This document shows positions 11,401-20,899 of a DNA stretch of 64,000 bases, piece after piece (position 1 is the stretch's first letter; each line of letters opens with the position of its first letter). This stretch comes from Symsagittifera roscoffensis (taxonomy: Eukaryota; Xenacoelomorpha; Acoela; Convolutidae). Position numbers and translations under genes: made by a program. The notes below the pieces were generated by a model. It was given only the letters and a program-made list of their open reading frames with translations, was not told the origin of the DNA and did not search any database. The stretch is from NCBI RefSeq assembly GCF_963678635.1, contig NC_087065.1, positions 52,891,858 through 52,955,857 on the forward strand, in the 5' to 3' direction.

Positions 11401-12876
11401 CTACTTAACAATCTCCACCCCCCCCCCCCCCACCAATGGTACCTACTTAAGAATCTCCACCCCTATAAATAAATACAGTAAAATAGCACTGAGTTTTCTA
11501 TTGAGAATTCTAATTTTGCTGCATTCTGATGGGTCGAGAAATCGACCAGTTTGATCTACTTAACAATCTCCCCCTCCCCCTCCCCTTTCTTGAAACGGGT
11601 GGAGATTGTTAAGTAGATCCGAGAAACTAATTGTGAGGTGTTGCTGAGCTGAAATCTATTGCTGAAATTCTCCAAAATTTGAAATCAGAAAGAACAAAAA
11701 AATCATATACAGAATTGGAATCTCACAAAATCTTTCTGGTAAAGCAATAATCTATATACTATTCTTTTTTGCAGACTTTCCCAAAATTAACTGAATCAGG
11801 CTTTTAGATATGTGATTGAGCGCTTGTTTTTTTTTTGAATATATCACGTGACTGTTTCGAATGGAGGTGGGGGATCCCATCTGCGATGACTGTTTCTTCT
11901 ACTCGCATCACGTGGCAGAGAAGTGTCTGAGATCCCTGCTGGTGGAACTGCCAGCAGTCCTCATTCCCGCCTTCTTCTTCTATTCCTACTACAAGAACAC
12001 TACTCTCATCGTTCGACCGGATATCGACCTTCTTCTCAACAGGCAAGCAACCAGGCATCGATACCTACCACAATTGCATGACCACTTTTGGGGATAAAGC
12101 GAACAATTCCTCGGATCTACTTAACAATCCCCCCTATGGTACCTAATTAAGAATCTCCACCCCTATAAATAAATACAGTAAATTAGCATTGAGCTTTCTA
12201 TTGAGAATTCTAATTTTGCTGCATTCTGATTGGTCGAAAAATCGACCATTTTGATCTACTTAACAATACCCCCTTGAAGGGGGTGGAGATTGTCAAGTAG
12301 AACCATTTCCTCTCCCCCTCCCAGCCCATCCCCCATTCCTTCTCCCATCCCCCTCCCCCCTCCCAAATTGAAGAAAGAGATTACTGGTTAGTTCAAATGT
12401 CTTCTTTTCTAGGAAAAAGTTTCGATTTAAAAAAAAACAATCATCCCCCCCCCCCCCCCCCCTATGTACACCCCTATGTACATTCGTACCAAGCTCTTTC
12501 CATTCGACTGAAAAACTACTAATTGATCATTTTCATCATTTACAGAGTCAGCCTGTTCTTATGGATTGGCTGGATTGTTACCACTGTACCCTACTCGCTC
12601 TTCGTCGCCTTTTTCCGGCGAGGCGATTTCTCCTACAAAGCTATTATTGACCGCTACCAGGCCAAAGAGGACAACTTCCAACCAGGAGTATACTTTGCCC
12701 ACTTTTTGTTCGTGTCAGTTAAAGATCTTTTCGGCTTAGTGGCCGCTTTTATTCTGCTCGGCCTCGTGGAGCAGTTCCGAGTTCCTCTCAAGCAGGCATT
12801 CAACAAAGTATGCGTTTGCTGCAAAGTGGAAGCGGAAGGCCAGATCGAAATGACGTCCGTTCATAGAACCGAATGA
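2253..12876 (+). CDS. Seven-transmembrane GPCR-like orphan receptor, 5'-partial, seven exons
   Basis: Seven segments join in phase: 2253-2452, 2547-2600, 3266-3427, 5643-5733, 7914-7970, 11867-12042, 12546-12876. The product has a class-A GPCR layout. Two hydrophobic helices come first, then a Cys-containing loop. TM3 ends in ALERF, in the place of the usual DRY motif. TM4 is followed by a second loop with several Cys and an NST glycosylation sequon. TM5 and TM6 follow, with a VPY in place of the usual CWxPY, then TM7, an amphipathic helix 8 and a CVCC that could be palmitoylated. TM7 has no NPxxY, and I recognise no ligand class. It would sit in the plasma membrane. The weakest joins are the donors of exon 1 (GTATGA) and exon 4 (GTCACG) and the acceptors of exons 5 and 6. 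The exon holding the start codon is not in the window. The GPCR call rests on topology and motif placement, not on a database match. A different multipass family is possible. Confidence 0.6.
2547..2600 (+). CDS. Receptor exon 2 (first extracellular loop)
   Basis: A 54-nt exon between acceptor TTTCAG and the strong donor GTAAGT. It encodes roughly 18 residues including QSFDPCHGFI; the Cys could be the conserved partner of the loop-2 disulphide in class A receptors. Phase 2 in and phase 2 out fit both neighbours. Confidence 0.6.
3266..3427 (+). CDS. Receptor exon 3 (TM3 and second intracellular loop)
   Basis: 162 nt between acceptor TTTCGTAG and donor GTAAAA. It encodes a polar stretch, then the hydrophobic TTMVLVFAIALERFVLYNLP. 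The ERF directly after the helix occupies the place of the E/DRY motif of rhodopsin-like receptors. The exon continues with a basic and acidic loop, HLRDDPR. There are no stops and its phases match the adjacent exons. Confidence 0.7.
3685..4079 (+). mobile_element. hAT-type MITE
   Basis: The element starts CAGGGGCGGATCTAG and ends with the complement of CAGTAGTGGATTTAG, imperfect terminal inverted repeats of hAT type. It is flanked by 8-bp direct repeats CATTATAG (3677-3684) and CATTATAC (4080-4087). It is 395 bp long and has no transposase frame, so it is non-autonomous. It lies in receptor intron 3. Confidence 0.8.
4374..5400. repeat. About 1 kb AATCAT/AATAAT microsatellite
   Basis: More than a kilobase built almost only of AATCAT, AAT and variants, with no unique interruption. 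The frames that stay open across it, rich in Ile and Met, are repeat artefacts. It lies in receptor intron 3. Confidence 0.95.
5643..5733 (+). CDS. Receptor exon 4 (TM4)
   Basis: Acceptor GGTTTCAG opens the frame RFRPLFYICVALGSLFAPLV, a transmembrane helix, then LSDFLANCKD. The frame would stop at TGA 5740-5742, so the exon must splice before it or end the protein there. The only phase-0 donor is GTCACG at 5734, which is weak, but it joins exactly to exon 5. A short isoform terminating at 5742 is an alternative. Confidence 0.6.
5743..7840. other. Intron sequence without recognised features
   Basis: Receptor intron 4. There are short open frames on both strands (for example around 6161-6388 and 7034-7337), but no motif, codon bias or splice context supports them. 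The words GGAATCCGCA recur near 7147 and 7170, which is not enough to define an element. Confidence 0.4.
7841..7911. repeat. ATTATG microsatellite abutting exon 5
   Basis: A 70-bp tract of ATTATG and ATT units, the reverse complement of the motif of the 1-kb array at 4374-5400. It ends directly at the inferred acceptor of receptor exon 5 and would have to serve as its pyrimidine tract. Confidence 0.85.
7914..7970 (+). CDS. Receptor exon 5 (extracellular loop 2)
   Basis: A 57-nt phase-0 exon encoding 19 residues, from NSTGEYVKVH to MIFKL, with a strong donor GTAAGT. The leading NST is an N-glycosylation sequon. The acceptor AATAAG has no normal pyrimidine tract; what precedes it is an ATTATG microsatellite. 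The exon is supported by phase and donor rather than by its acceptor. Confidence 0.5.
8270..11223 (-). pseudogene. Non-LTR (LINE) retrotransposon, degenerate, with ORF1 and ORF2 parts
   Basis: Read on the minus strand the parts come in LINE order. ORF1-like frames lie at 10362-11223. The APE-type endonuclease region is at 9528-10058, with TVVCVYVPPSDSP, then LIFTADFSFHGVDW in place of the usual GDFN motif. The linker is at 9065-9525. The reverse-transcriptase region is at about 8270-9060, where motif A reads DFEKAFDNV at 8520-8543. Stops and frameshifts separate all parts, so it is dead. It lies in the receptor's intron 5, opposite to the gene. A CR1/Jockey-like clade is likely but not proven. 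Confidence 0.8.
9528..10058 (-). pseudogene. LINE endonuclease domain fragment
   Basis: This 176-codon frame is the longest intact piece of the LINE. It shows the exonuclease-endonuclease-phosphatase fold pattern: GGVMICVTKHL, a VYVPP strand, and the DFSFHGVDW catalytic-Asp region. The C-terminal SDH motif is not in this frame. The change of the expected Gly-Asp-Phe-Asn to Ala-Asp-Phe-Ser suggests loss of constraint. Confidence 0.75.
11397..11620. mobile_element. MITE copy A with perfect 24-bp inverted ends and 8-bp target duplication
   Basis: The element begins GGATCTACTTAACAATCTCC and ends with its exact reverse complement (24 matching bases). Flanks are GAGAAGCT (11389-11396) and GAGAAACT (11621-11628), an 8-bp target duplication with one mismatch. 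An 8-bp duplication points to the hAT group. It carries a C14 tract and an internal repeat of the end sequence. It is 175 bp from copy B's host exon, in receptor intron 5. Confidence 0.8.
11867..12042 (+). CDS. Receptor exon 6 (loop-2 cysteines and TM5)
   Basis: It encodes VGDPICDDCFF, then a helix around LRSLLVELPAVLIPAFFFYS, then a basic third-loop start. It is GC-richer than the flanks and open in frame. An in-frame TGA at 11849-11851 requires the exon to start after it; the only AG is in ATGGAG, giving phase 0. It ends AACAG followed by GCAAGC, that is a GC donor, which gives the phase (2) wanted by exon 7. An alternative is that an ATG at 11861 starts a separate transcript. Confidence 0.65.
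12113..12304. mobile_element. MITE copy B, same family as 11397-11620
   Basis: It shares the GGATCTACTTAACAATC start, the internal TATTGAGAATTCTAATTTTG block and the inverted end of copy A, with substitutions and a shorter length (192 bp). The flanking 8-mers AATTCCTC and ATTTCCTC differ at one base. It lies in the last receptor intron, so copies A and B bracket exon 6. Confidence 0.75.
12445..12462. repeat. C18 homopolymer
   Basis: An uninterrupted run of 18 C, followed by a short tandem duplication of CCCCTATGTACA. It lies about 80 bp upstream of the terminal receptor exon. Confidence 0.9.
12546..12876 (+). CDS. Receptor terminal exon 7 (TM6, TM7, helix 8, tail)
   Basis: Acceptor TTTACAG, then 110 codons to TGA at 12874. 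It holds a helix containing WIGWIVTTVPYSLFVAFF, a charged loop, a second helix through FLFVSVKDLFGLVAAFILLG, an amphipathic QFRVPLKQAFNKV, and CVCC. The tail ends in polar residues, EMTSVHRTE. Of all the exons this has the strongest coding signal. Confidence 0.8.
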
Positions 12877-13080
12877 AAGCGGACTATATAAACTGTTATT
12901 TCATTTTATTGGTCGCTCCAACTTAATTTCGAAATATAAAACAAAGAAAAGAAACCTTGCACCCGATTGATTTAAAAACACATATTTTCCGCATAAAACA
13001 ATCACTTCCCGAAGTTTAATTGTATTTTGCTCCACTTTCCAGTGAACGAAAGTAGAACAATTATGAAATAAACAATCTGA
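12877..13080 (+). promoter_or_regulatory. Probable 3' UTR with AATAAA polyadenylation signal
   Basis: After the receptor stop codon an A/T-rich stretch contains ATGAAATAAAC near 13062-13072, the first canonical AATAAA downstream. An earlier variant, AATATAAA, lies near 12931. Cleavage shortly after 13070 is plausible. Confidence 0.45.
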
Positions 13081-14397
13081 ATTCCAGCAAAATCACAAGC
13101 CTCAACAAATTTTGCATCAATTTATTTACAAAAAAAATAATTCAACTGAAGCAAGCAATTCTGCATAGGATTAGCCACAAGCATTCGCGCTCACGACGCT
13201 GACTTTAATTTCTGGGTGTTACAAACAATTTTTGTTTTAAAACAATCCAGATGGCGAACTAAACTTAAGCTGATTTGATTGCTAAATCATTTTTTTGGAC
13301 TGGTTCAATGCAAAATATTTTAATGCTAACATTGGTAGCAGGAGTCGATTTGATACCATGACCTTGATAACATAATTTAGCAAGACAAACACGATTAGTC
13401 GTAAGTCCTTGTAACCAATTTAGTCATTTAGGCACTTTCTGCTTACTGGTTCTACTAATTGTGACGTGAGTCTGGAGTCTCCATAACTCCTGTCGAATAG
13501 GATTGAGACCTTTGGACAGGAAACAACCAACTAAGAATATGGGGCAATATTCAGCGAGCGAGTTCGGGAAGTCTTATATTTACTAAAAGCAAACTGAAAT
13601 CCAATTTCAAGAATTTTTCTGGATATTCGTAAAACAAATACTACGATAAGGCTTGTTTGAAGAGAATCAAAGCTTTTAGAGCACACTGCTCTCTCAACAT
13701 CCAAGTAGCTCTTCTAAACTACTTTGTCTGTTTTTTTTTTTAAAAATGTCCTGTATATCTTTGTCATCAATATATAGAAGTCTAAATTCCTTTGGAGATA
13801 GCACCTGAAAAATTATACACTATATCAATTTCGATATTTTTGTATTCAATTAAAGCATTAAATCAGTAATACTTTATTCATCCTAATTTGAAGCAAAAAC
13901 TTGACATCTTTATCATTAAACGAAAAGAGTTATTAAATTTTGAGGATCGCCTAAAAGTCCGACGGGTTTGTACAAGATTTATACAGTTTAAATTGCTACT
14001 TTTCAACAGCTGCTTGACTACTTTTTTTAACAGATGATATAATTGCAGTTCAAAAATACATGATATATATTTTTTCTATTTTCAGATTTCAATAGGAATC
14101 ATTTTTATCGAAAAAAAATATAACAATTGGTTTCTGCATTTGTAATACCTGATTCGGACTAGTTTCTATCAAGCAACCGTTTAATTGAATAGTTGAATAC
14201 CATATTGAATAGTTTTATGAAGCTATTGTATTTCCAAAAAAAATATATGCTTGCAATGAAACACTTATCTAGTTACATATAGAAAAAACCAAAATTAATT
14301 GATAGTTTGTTTGAAAGGTTATTAATCAATGTGAGGACCAAAACTCGAGGTTTTCTCAATCTACCTTCTTAAGTACACTATCTACTACTGATTCCTT
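13081..14397. other. Intergenic stretch, nothing recognised
   Basis: This follows the inferred receptor polyadenylation site. It is AT-rich with no open frame of note, no inverted ends and no RNA-like sequence that I can support. Confidence 0.4.
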
Positions 14398-15800
14398 TTA
14401 TTGTTTTTTGGAGAGATGATGTGAATTCTTGAAGTCGTTGATTTGAAAAACGCCCAGAATGAAACTATAATTTTTTTCCACAAATGCCGTATCATCTACA
14501 AAAAGTAAAAAAATGCCAGGAGAGGGTAAGCCAATGAGTCGAGCGACACAAAAAAGAGTACAAGTCTGATCCTCGAGGAACACCATGAGTCACTGATATC
14601 CATTTTGAACTAAAGGAACCAAACTTTTCATGCTTCCTTCCGCCCGTTAAGTAGTTCTTCATTGAAGCAAGAGGTAATCCGCGCACTCCATAAGGTTCCA
14701 ATTTCAATAATAAGTACAAGTATTTGAATGTGTTATAAGTTTTCTTAGATAAGGCTATGGCTTTTCTTTTCAACAAGTGAGCCTTGAACTTTTAAAACTA
14801 ACACTCAGTGAAGAGCAACCATCCTCAAAAACAGGGATTAACCTAATGTAAAGTACTTTTTTCAAAGAACTTACTAATTGAACTGATAAAAAAATGGGCC
14901 TATAATTATTACAGTTGTTAATTTCGCCATCCTCAAAAAGCGCCACTACCTTCGCAACTTTAAACAAGTAAAGTCGTTGACTTGTTTCGTTTCACTTCGA
15001 ATAAAGAGCATAAAATACATTGTAACTATAGGCTCAATGATTTTAACAAAAACATTTGATTTACCATCAGCTGGTGAAGTTTTTTTTTAAACAATTTCAA
15101 GATAACTTCAAAAAGTTCAGAAAAGATGAAGGGCTTTGACTAAATGAATTTTTTACTAAAAAAAGGAGGGGTCGAAGTGGCTTGATTATCAGAACGCACC
15201 ACTAAATTTTACTAACTGTAGCAAAAAAACTAACTCAATTTATGAACAATAGACCTAGACTCTTCCATTATTGGTTTATGGGTGTTACAATTGAACAAAA
15301 TGTCTCTGAAGTTATTGAACAGCTCTTTCCCAGTTTTGACCCGTGCTAAATTATTATTACGAAACCTGTGCCTGGCTTTGCGAACAAGTTATTTCACTTT
15401 TTCTCCTGATCGTGGTATTTAATCATCAATTTTTGATTTGATGGGTTACCTCTTTGATGCTTATAAATATATACACGCTTTTTAATTTCGCTTTTTAGGC
15501 TCTCGGTCTTTCATTTTTTTTTCGTTGGGGAATACATAACATCTTCTCCTGGGGAGAGCTTACCCAGATTCTTACAAATTTTTTAAAGCAAATTTTCTAA
15601 AATTTTGTTAAAAACTAGTAAACAATTTTTAAGCCTTTCAAACTATTTTGTCAATCGGTAAAGAAACTATATGTCAGTCAAATCATTCACTGATTGAAAC
15701 CTTAAGTTTTCAAACTTAAAATCAATGACCAGTGGAAGGTGATCTGAAAACTTCCATTTTTCAATTGAATCAGAAACGTGAAAAGTGCTGATAACTAGTC
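14398..15800 (-). pseudogene. LINE fragment: endonuclease end, linker and reverse transcriptase
   Basis: On the minus strand, SDHLPLVIDFKF near 15720-15750 is the typical end of an APE endonuclease. A linker including RARHRFRNN lies near 15370. RT pieces follow: NNYRPIFLSVQLVSSLKKVL (about 14880-14910) and SKKTYNTFK, YGVRGLP and VTHGVPRGS (14492-14776). The last two resemble the LSKAFD and GVPQGS motifs of RT with mutations. Stops and frameshifts break it. Confidence 0.75.
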
Positions 15801-17100
15801 ACGTTATAGGACTTCTTCGAAATTTTTAATGAAAAAATATTGGAATTGAACACGCTCAGGTTTGATTTATTTTGTTCTAAGTTTTTTCCTACCAAAATAA
15901 AAATCAAAAAAGTAGTTTGCTTGGTTTCAGAGAAAATTTTACACAAGATCTGAAGTTTTCTCTTTTTATATATGTTGATTCTCAGATCTAAAATTCGTTA
16001 TTTCAGTTCTTCGATGAAAGCTTCAGATCCGGAATTGTTTTTTTGTTGTTGAAAGCTTCTAGTTTTTTATTAGGCGGTAAAAATTTTTGGATTTTGTTTG
16101 GTTGTTGTGTGCAGACTAATTGAAATGCCTTTTTTATTGCACAGTGAAAAATTATATTCAACTGCAGCTTCAAAAAGGTTTTTAAAAAACTTCTAGCGAT
16201 TAGGAATCTACCTGTTTATTCACTTTCACCAAAGTGGTGGAGTTAAATTTATTTTGTCTTAAAGAAAAAATTTATTCCGTTTTTGAAAAAAAAACACACT
16301 TTTTTAATAACAGTTTTTTAACTGTGGCTCTTATCCACTTTCAACCACGTTAGAGTTTTTGAAAATTTCGGTTTTGAATGTTTTTATTTGTTTTCTTCTT
16401 GTAAGGAAAATTTGCAAAGTGAACAACTTAACTATTGTGAACACAGCTGTACTTCAAACTTCACTTCTTAACATCAAGCATTTATCCTTAAGAATACGCA
16501 AAACTGGTAAAAAAATTGATAAATTTTGAAGGCGGAAAAGAGCCACAACTGTCTGTTGTCATGTTTTACTTACGCTTTTGATGCATTTGACACACGCAGT
16601 TAAGTTTCGGGTACCTAAAATGAAAGCTAGATTTTGAATCACAAGTTTTTTTCAGTGTTTTTCTGAACTTTTTTTCCACCTTAAAACTTTCTCAAAAATG
16701 CGGAAAATCAAAAGAAAGTTTTAAAAATTAAAAAATCCACGTTCACTTAATGACTTGAAAGCTTTTTTAGCAAAAAAGAAGCCATTAAAAAGATATAGGG
16801 ACAAAAAATCGATAATTGCTGTGGGCAAAAAGTTTTTCAAGGTTCATTAAATGGCTGTTTTCCACATCTCCCCAATTTGAAGTTTCTTTTTTGAATTGGT
16901 TTTTACGTGCTAGTATGACAAAATACGTCATGATTGATTCAAAGAGAGTTTAATTGTAAAAAATAATCTGGCAACTGTTTTTTTTCGCTTTATTAAACTT
17001 AAGAGCAAGAACTTGCGGAGTTAAAAAGTGACAAAAAATCTGATGATTTTGAATAATTGGTTAAATGCGAATGAATTGGCAGTGAATTGATCTTAAGCAA
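15801..17100. other. AT-rich stretch, nothing recognised
   Basis: The sequence is rich in T runs and TTTTTGA words. No protein-like frame or repeat end is visible. It may contain decayed LINE sequence between the two fragments on either side, but I cannot show it. Confidence 0.35.
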
Positions 17101-17105
17101 AACAA

Positions 17106-17677
17106 GTGCCCGTTAATTTCAGTGCGTCCAATTGTAATTTCAAAGTGATTTTGGACAATGTAACTGTTAACCCTGCCTGCAAGTATCTTGGTGTTTTCAT
17201 TGACAGTAAACTATTGTTTATCAGTCACAATGGCTTTGTTAAAATGAGACTTGAAAAACAATGTGGTATAGCATTGAAGTTCAAAAACTATGTACTCAGG
17301 CGCCAATTACTAGACTACTACCGTAAAAAAATCCCTCTTCCGAAAATTGGTGATCTAGTTTATGGGTTATGGCGGTTTCACCGTTTCAAACCCAGTTTTT
17401 ATTTGACAAAAGAAAACAAAATTAATTTTTCTTTTTGAGAAAACGGTATAATCATTCTGGTGGCATTTTTGAAAAAAATAATAAACTAGCGACTGTTTTT
17501 GATTGTCTCGTCTATGATTTTTTGAAATTTGAAATCAAGTCTACGTACAAAGTACGTGGCGAGCTCGCTTTGAACGATATGTTTATTTTTCAAAGTTCAC
17601 TCAAAGCCACAAGGAGGCCTGATGTTAATTTGCTCTCCAAACCTTTTTGCGAAAAAACGGAAAAAAAACCTGGATAA
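17106..17677 (+). pseudogene. LINE reverse transcriptase C-terminal (thumb) fragment
   Basis: Two overlapping frames (17106-17438, 17435-17677) continue one another with a small frameshift. CKYLGVFIDSKLLFISHN is the usual KYLGV-ID-L-F-H pattern just after the RT palm in Jockey/CR1-like elements. The rest matches the variable C-terminal tail by position only. It is head-to-head with the minus-strand LINE at 14.4-15.8 kb. Confidence 0.7.
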
Positions 17678-18500
17678 TTTAGAGCATGAAAATTTAATAT
17701 AACACTTAAAATCTTGAAGTTATTGCCGGCGGGAATTGGAAGTAGTTCTTTGAAGGAAAAATCACGTTTTTAGCATGGTTTTAAAACCTCATTTTTAATT
17801 CAAACTTTCAAAGTGGTAAAAAAAAAGGTTTGTAGGTTTTAAATATTAAAAAGCTGAACCCATTGCATTGATACTGCAGAATACTGCTGGACAACACTCT
17901 AGAAGTCAGGATATTTGTGTAAAAAAATGAGCCTACAAAATTTTCTAGTTTTCTAAAAATAAAAAATATCAGAAACTTTTCTTGGTTTTTGGTGTGTTTC
18001 GAATATGTTTTTGGTGTTTGCCAATATGTGGTGAACCTGTGATTTCGAACGTTTCTTCGTGTTTTTTCAAATTTTTATTTATTGGGTGAAAAATGTTTGT
18101 TCTTTTTTTATTAATTTATGTTTAATGACATTATTTTTACAGTTGATTAGTTTGGTCATGATGATAATTGATAGCAATTTTTTTTCTGCTTGTCAATTGA
18201 TGCGAAAGATATTCATTCAGAAGAAATAATTTTTGTTGCTATTTGTTAATTTAATTTTTTGTTTTCAAAACTATTTTTAATTGCAGTATAAGGGCAGACG
18301 CCTGGTCGATCCTGTAATCCCTTTGTCTGTCCTTACCAAATTTTGTTGCATTGTGTGTAATTTGATGATTTTTTTTCCGGGAGAAACAAATTCGTTCTTT
18401 TTTTTCTTGCCATGCCAGTTTTCATTGCATCATGACAATAATAAAAAGATATTTTTTTCAAATAAAAGTTCAAATTTGGAGGAAAGCGACGAATTGTCCT
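17678..18500. other. AT-rich stretch, nothing recognised
   Basis: No supported gene or element. It is probably LINE tail and old repeat sequence. Confidence 0.3.
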
Positions 18501-19028
18501 ATAGTTTCTAAGGAGCTGTAATAAGAACCTTGTCTCCCCCCCATTTGAACCTATTTCAAGGGCTCCATTTTATAATAAAACTTAGCTCACTGAGCAAATA
18601 AACTATTCTGAACGCAGTTTTTTTCAACTAGTTTAGAATAAAAAACCAACGCGCATGTAAGTTATAATAGCCAACACTAAAATACAAATAGAAAAATGGG
18701 GTGTAAAATACAACCAGTGCGCGTTGGGGTGTACTGGAGGGGGGAGAAGGGTGAAGGAGAGGGCTCTTTTTCCGTCCCCAACTCGCATGAACACAGTGAC
18801 GGATTTAAAGTTTTCTTGAGAAAGGGGATTTCAAAAAATCCGAGATGGTTTTCCGGCTCTTTTCCACTTCCCCCTCAAACTTGAACTTCAAAGTTGAAAA
18901 ACCGTGACATGGTGAACAAAGTAACAACTGTAAACTTATTTGTTCTTCATATCTTACGTCACAGCATCACACGTTTAGCCATTTTAACACTTAAAAAAAC
19001 AGCAACAAAAATGGAAAATTTGAAAGTT

Positions 19029-19029
<1 letters not shown>

Positions 19030-19059
<30 letters not shown>

Positions 19060-19064
19060 GGGGG
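19030..19064. repeat. (GT)n followed by G22
   Basis: A GT dinucleotide run passes directly into an uninterrupted run of about 22 G. A second G run of about 13 lies near 19379-19391. Both can form G-quadruplexes and are prone to length error in sequencing. Confidence 0.9.
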
Positions 19065-19699
19065 AAGAGCTATAAACTTTTGTCACGAGTGGTTGTACAG
19101 GATGTTATATGAAGAGCAAATATACTTCTCGTTTATTACTTAAATGAAAAAATGAAAAAGAGCCAAAATGAGACTAAAATGAGCTCATTTTCAGACACAT
19201 CCTGTAATTTTTAGTGATCAACTGGAAATTACTGCTGTTATCAATCATGCTATTATATGTCAGAGGGAGCAAGTGAACAAATTAAAGGGTTTATTAGATC
19301 TACGAGGGAAAGGGAAACTGAACAAGAGTCAAAAATGGTCTCTGGAACCCCCTTTGATATTTTTTTCCATTACGATAGGGGGGGGGGGGGGCTATAATAC
19401 GAAGACCCCAATCTTCAACACATTAAGTTATAAACACATGGGACTCTTCGATGTTATAGCCTTTGAGCAACAAAACCCTCCAATTACATATATTTTCTGC
19501 TATATTTTTTGTGCTAGGCTGGGGGGCTATAATGTGCAAAATTTGCCATGATGGTGAAGCTGATGTGAAAAGGAGCGATAAGCCTTTTGATATTAAGAGT
19601 AACAATTCTACAATTGAAAAGGACTCATACCTCAACGCAATGGTTTAACTTCAAGAAAATTTTAAAATATTTTTATTGATACTGTATTTACTTAAGAGT

Positions 19700-20075
19700 T
19701 CGATTTTAGTACAACAGTGCCCTGAGCGCGTCAAGCTTTCCAATTGCCAAGGTTAGAGACAATTTAGAGCGCCAATAAGTAGTTTCCGATTTGCAGCTTA
19801 AGTTTCTGGCCAATCCTCAACAGTTGTGTCCATGCGTAAACTTTTTAATTTGGTAGTGATAACGTTGTAGTCGGTCTCGATGACTCATCTATCCTTTATG
19901 ATGTTCGATTCTGGGACTGCAGTCTCTTGCGAAGCCCTTGTCGTCTTTGGCGCCAGGTTTTTGCACCTTGGCCAGATTGGCAGTCTCCGGGCCCCCAGCT
20001 GTCAGCTCCTGCGAGGTCTCCATCTTCTTACCAGCATCCGGTTTACTACCACTAGCGTTCGGCATTTTGCTTTCG
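19700..20075 (-). pseudogene. Possible decayed coding sequence, unidentified
   Basis: Locally GC-rich DNA reads on the minus strand from ATG at 20063 for 58 codons (starting MPNASGSKPDAGKKMETSQE) to a TAG at 19887. Beyond it, in another frame, are more protein-like residues (DYNVITTKLK, MDTTVEDWPE) interrupted by stops. The base composition differs sharply from its surroundings. It may be a retrocopy of a host mRNA; I do not recognise the family. Confidence 0.35.
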
Positions 20076-20269
20076 AAAAGGGTTCAAATTCGTCTATCGT
20101 GCTTTCTTTAACTTTGTTTGCAAAATTGTGTGCGATGTCAAAAGTCAAGAAATTATGGCGGTGAATCAATGACTGAAAATGGAAAACTTTATAACCCAGA
20201 ACTAGATACCAAGTTAGATCCAAAAAACCTACTCAGCTATGCCACATGCGTTGAAAATTTAGAAATTTA

Positions 20270-20473
20270 GGCTCTTTTTCCTTTTCCCCTCACCTGCAAA
20301 TTTTTGTATTTAGACTTACTGTTCACATTGTCCGATTGTCATAAAAATTGACAGGCAGACTAATTAGGCCATGACAAACATATTTGGTCTTCATAATCAA
20401 CCTTGTAAAACCACCTTCGTTTAGACCATAAAATTCATGTTAGTTGTGAGGTGGGGGGAAAGGAAAAAGAGCC
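20270..20473. mobile_element. hAT-type MITE with perfect 8-bp target duplication
   Basis: It starts GGCTCTTTTTCCTTTTCCCC and ends with an imperfect reverse complement of this. It is flanked on both sides by GAAATTTA (20262-20269 and 20474-20481), an exact 8-bp duplication. It is 204 bp long with no coding capacity. Confidence 0.85.
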
Positions 20474-20899
20474 GAAATTTAGACTAAATTAGAACCATTT
20501 CTTCTCGGCATATTTCATCTCTTCCCATAGCTCAAATTTAGACATATTAACACGTAAAACAACTATAAAACTACAAAGTTTGGCTCTTTTCCGAAACCCC
20601 CAAGCATCTGAAACTTAACAATTTCATAGTGTTTTTCACGTTTTGTAATGTCTAAATGCGTAACTGTTCGATGTCAGGTATGAAGAACAAATATCTGTTC
20701 ACAAGAGCTTAGTTTTTCATCAGGCAAAGTATCATTGGAACATGACAATATTGAAATAGTGTTCCATAATTGAAACTCAAATGTGAGAGTGGGGGAGTGG
20801 AAAAGAGCTGAAATGTCGAGAAGAAAAGGTCAAAATTAGTCTTTAATCTACATTTTTCAAGGCATGTGATATAACTAACTGCTTTTTTTTTGGATTTAA

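Larger units (their letters stand above)
18530..20850. repeat. Field of hAT-like MITEs with GGCTCTTTTCC ends
   Basis: The word GGCTCTTTTTCC or its reverse complement GGAAAAAGAGCC, usually followed by C- or G-runs, occurs near 18765, 18853, 19157, 20270, 20462, 20582 and 20797. Orientation alternates as expected for ends of inverted-repeat elements. One copy (20270-20473) is complete; the others are worn or overlapping. Confidence 0.6.
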
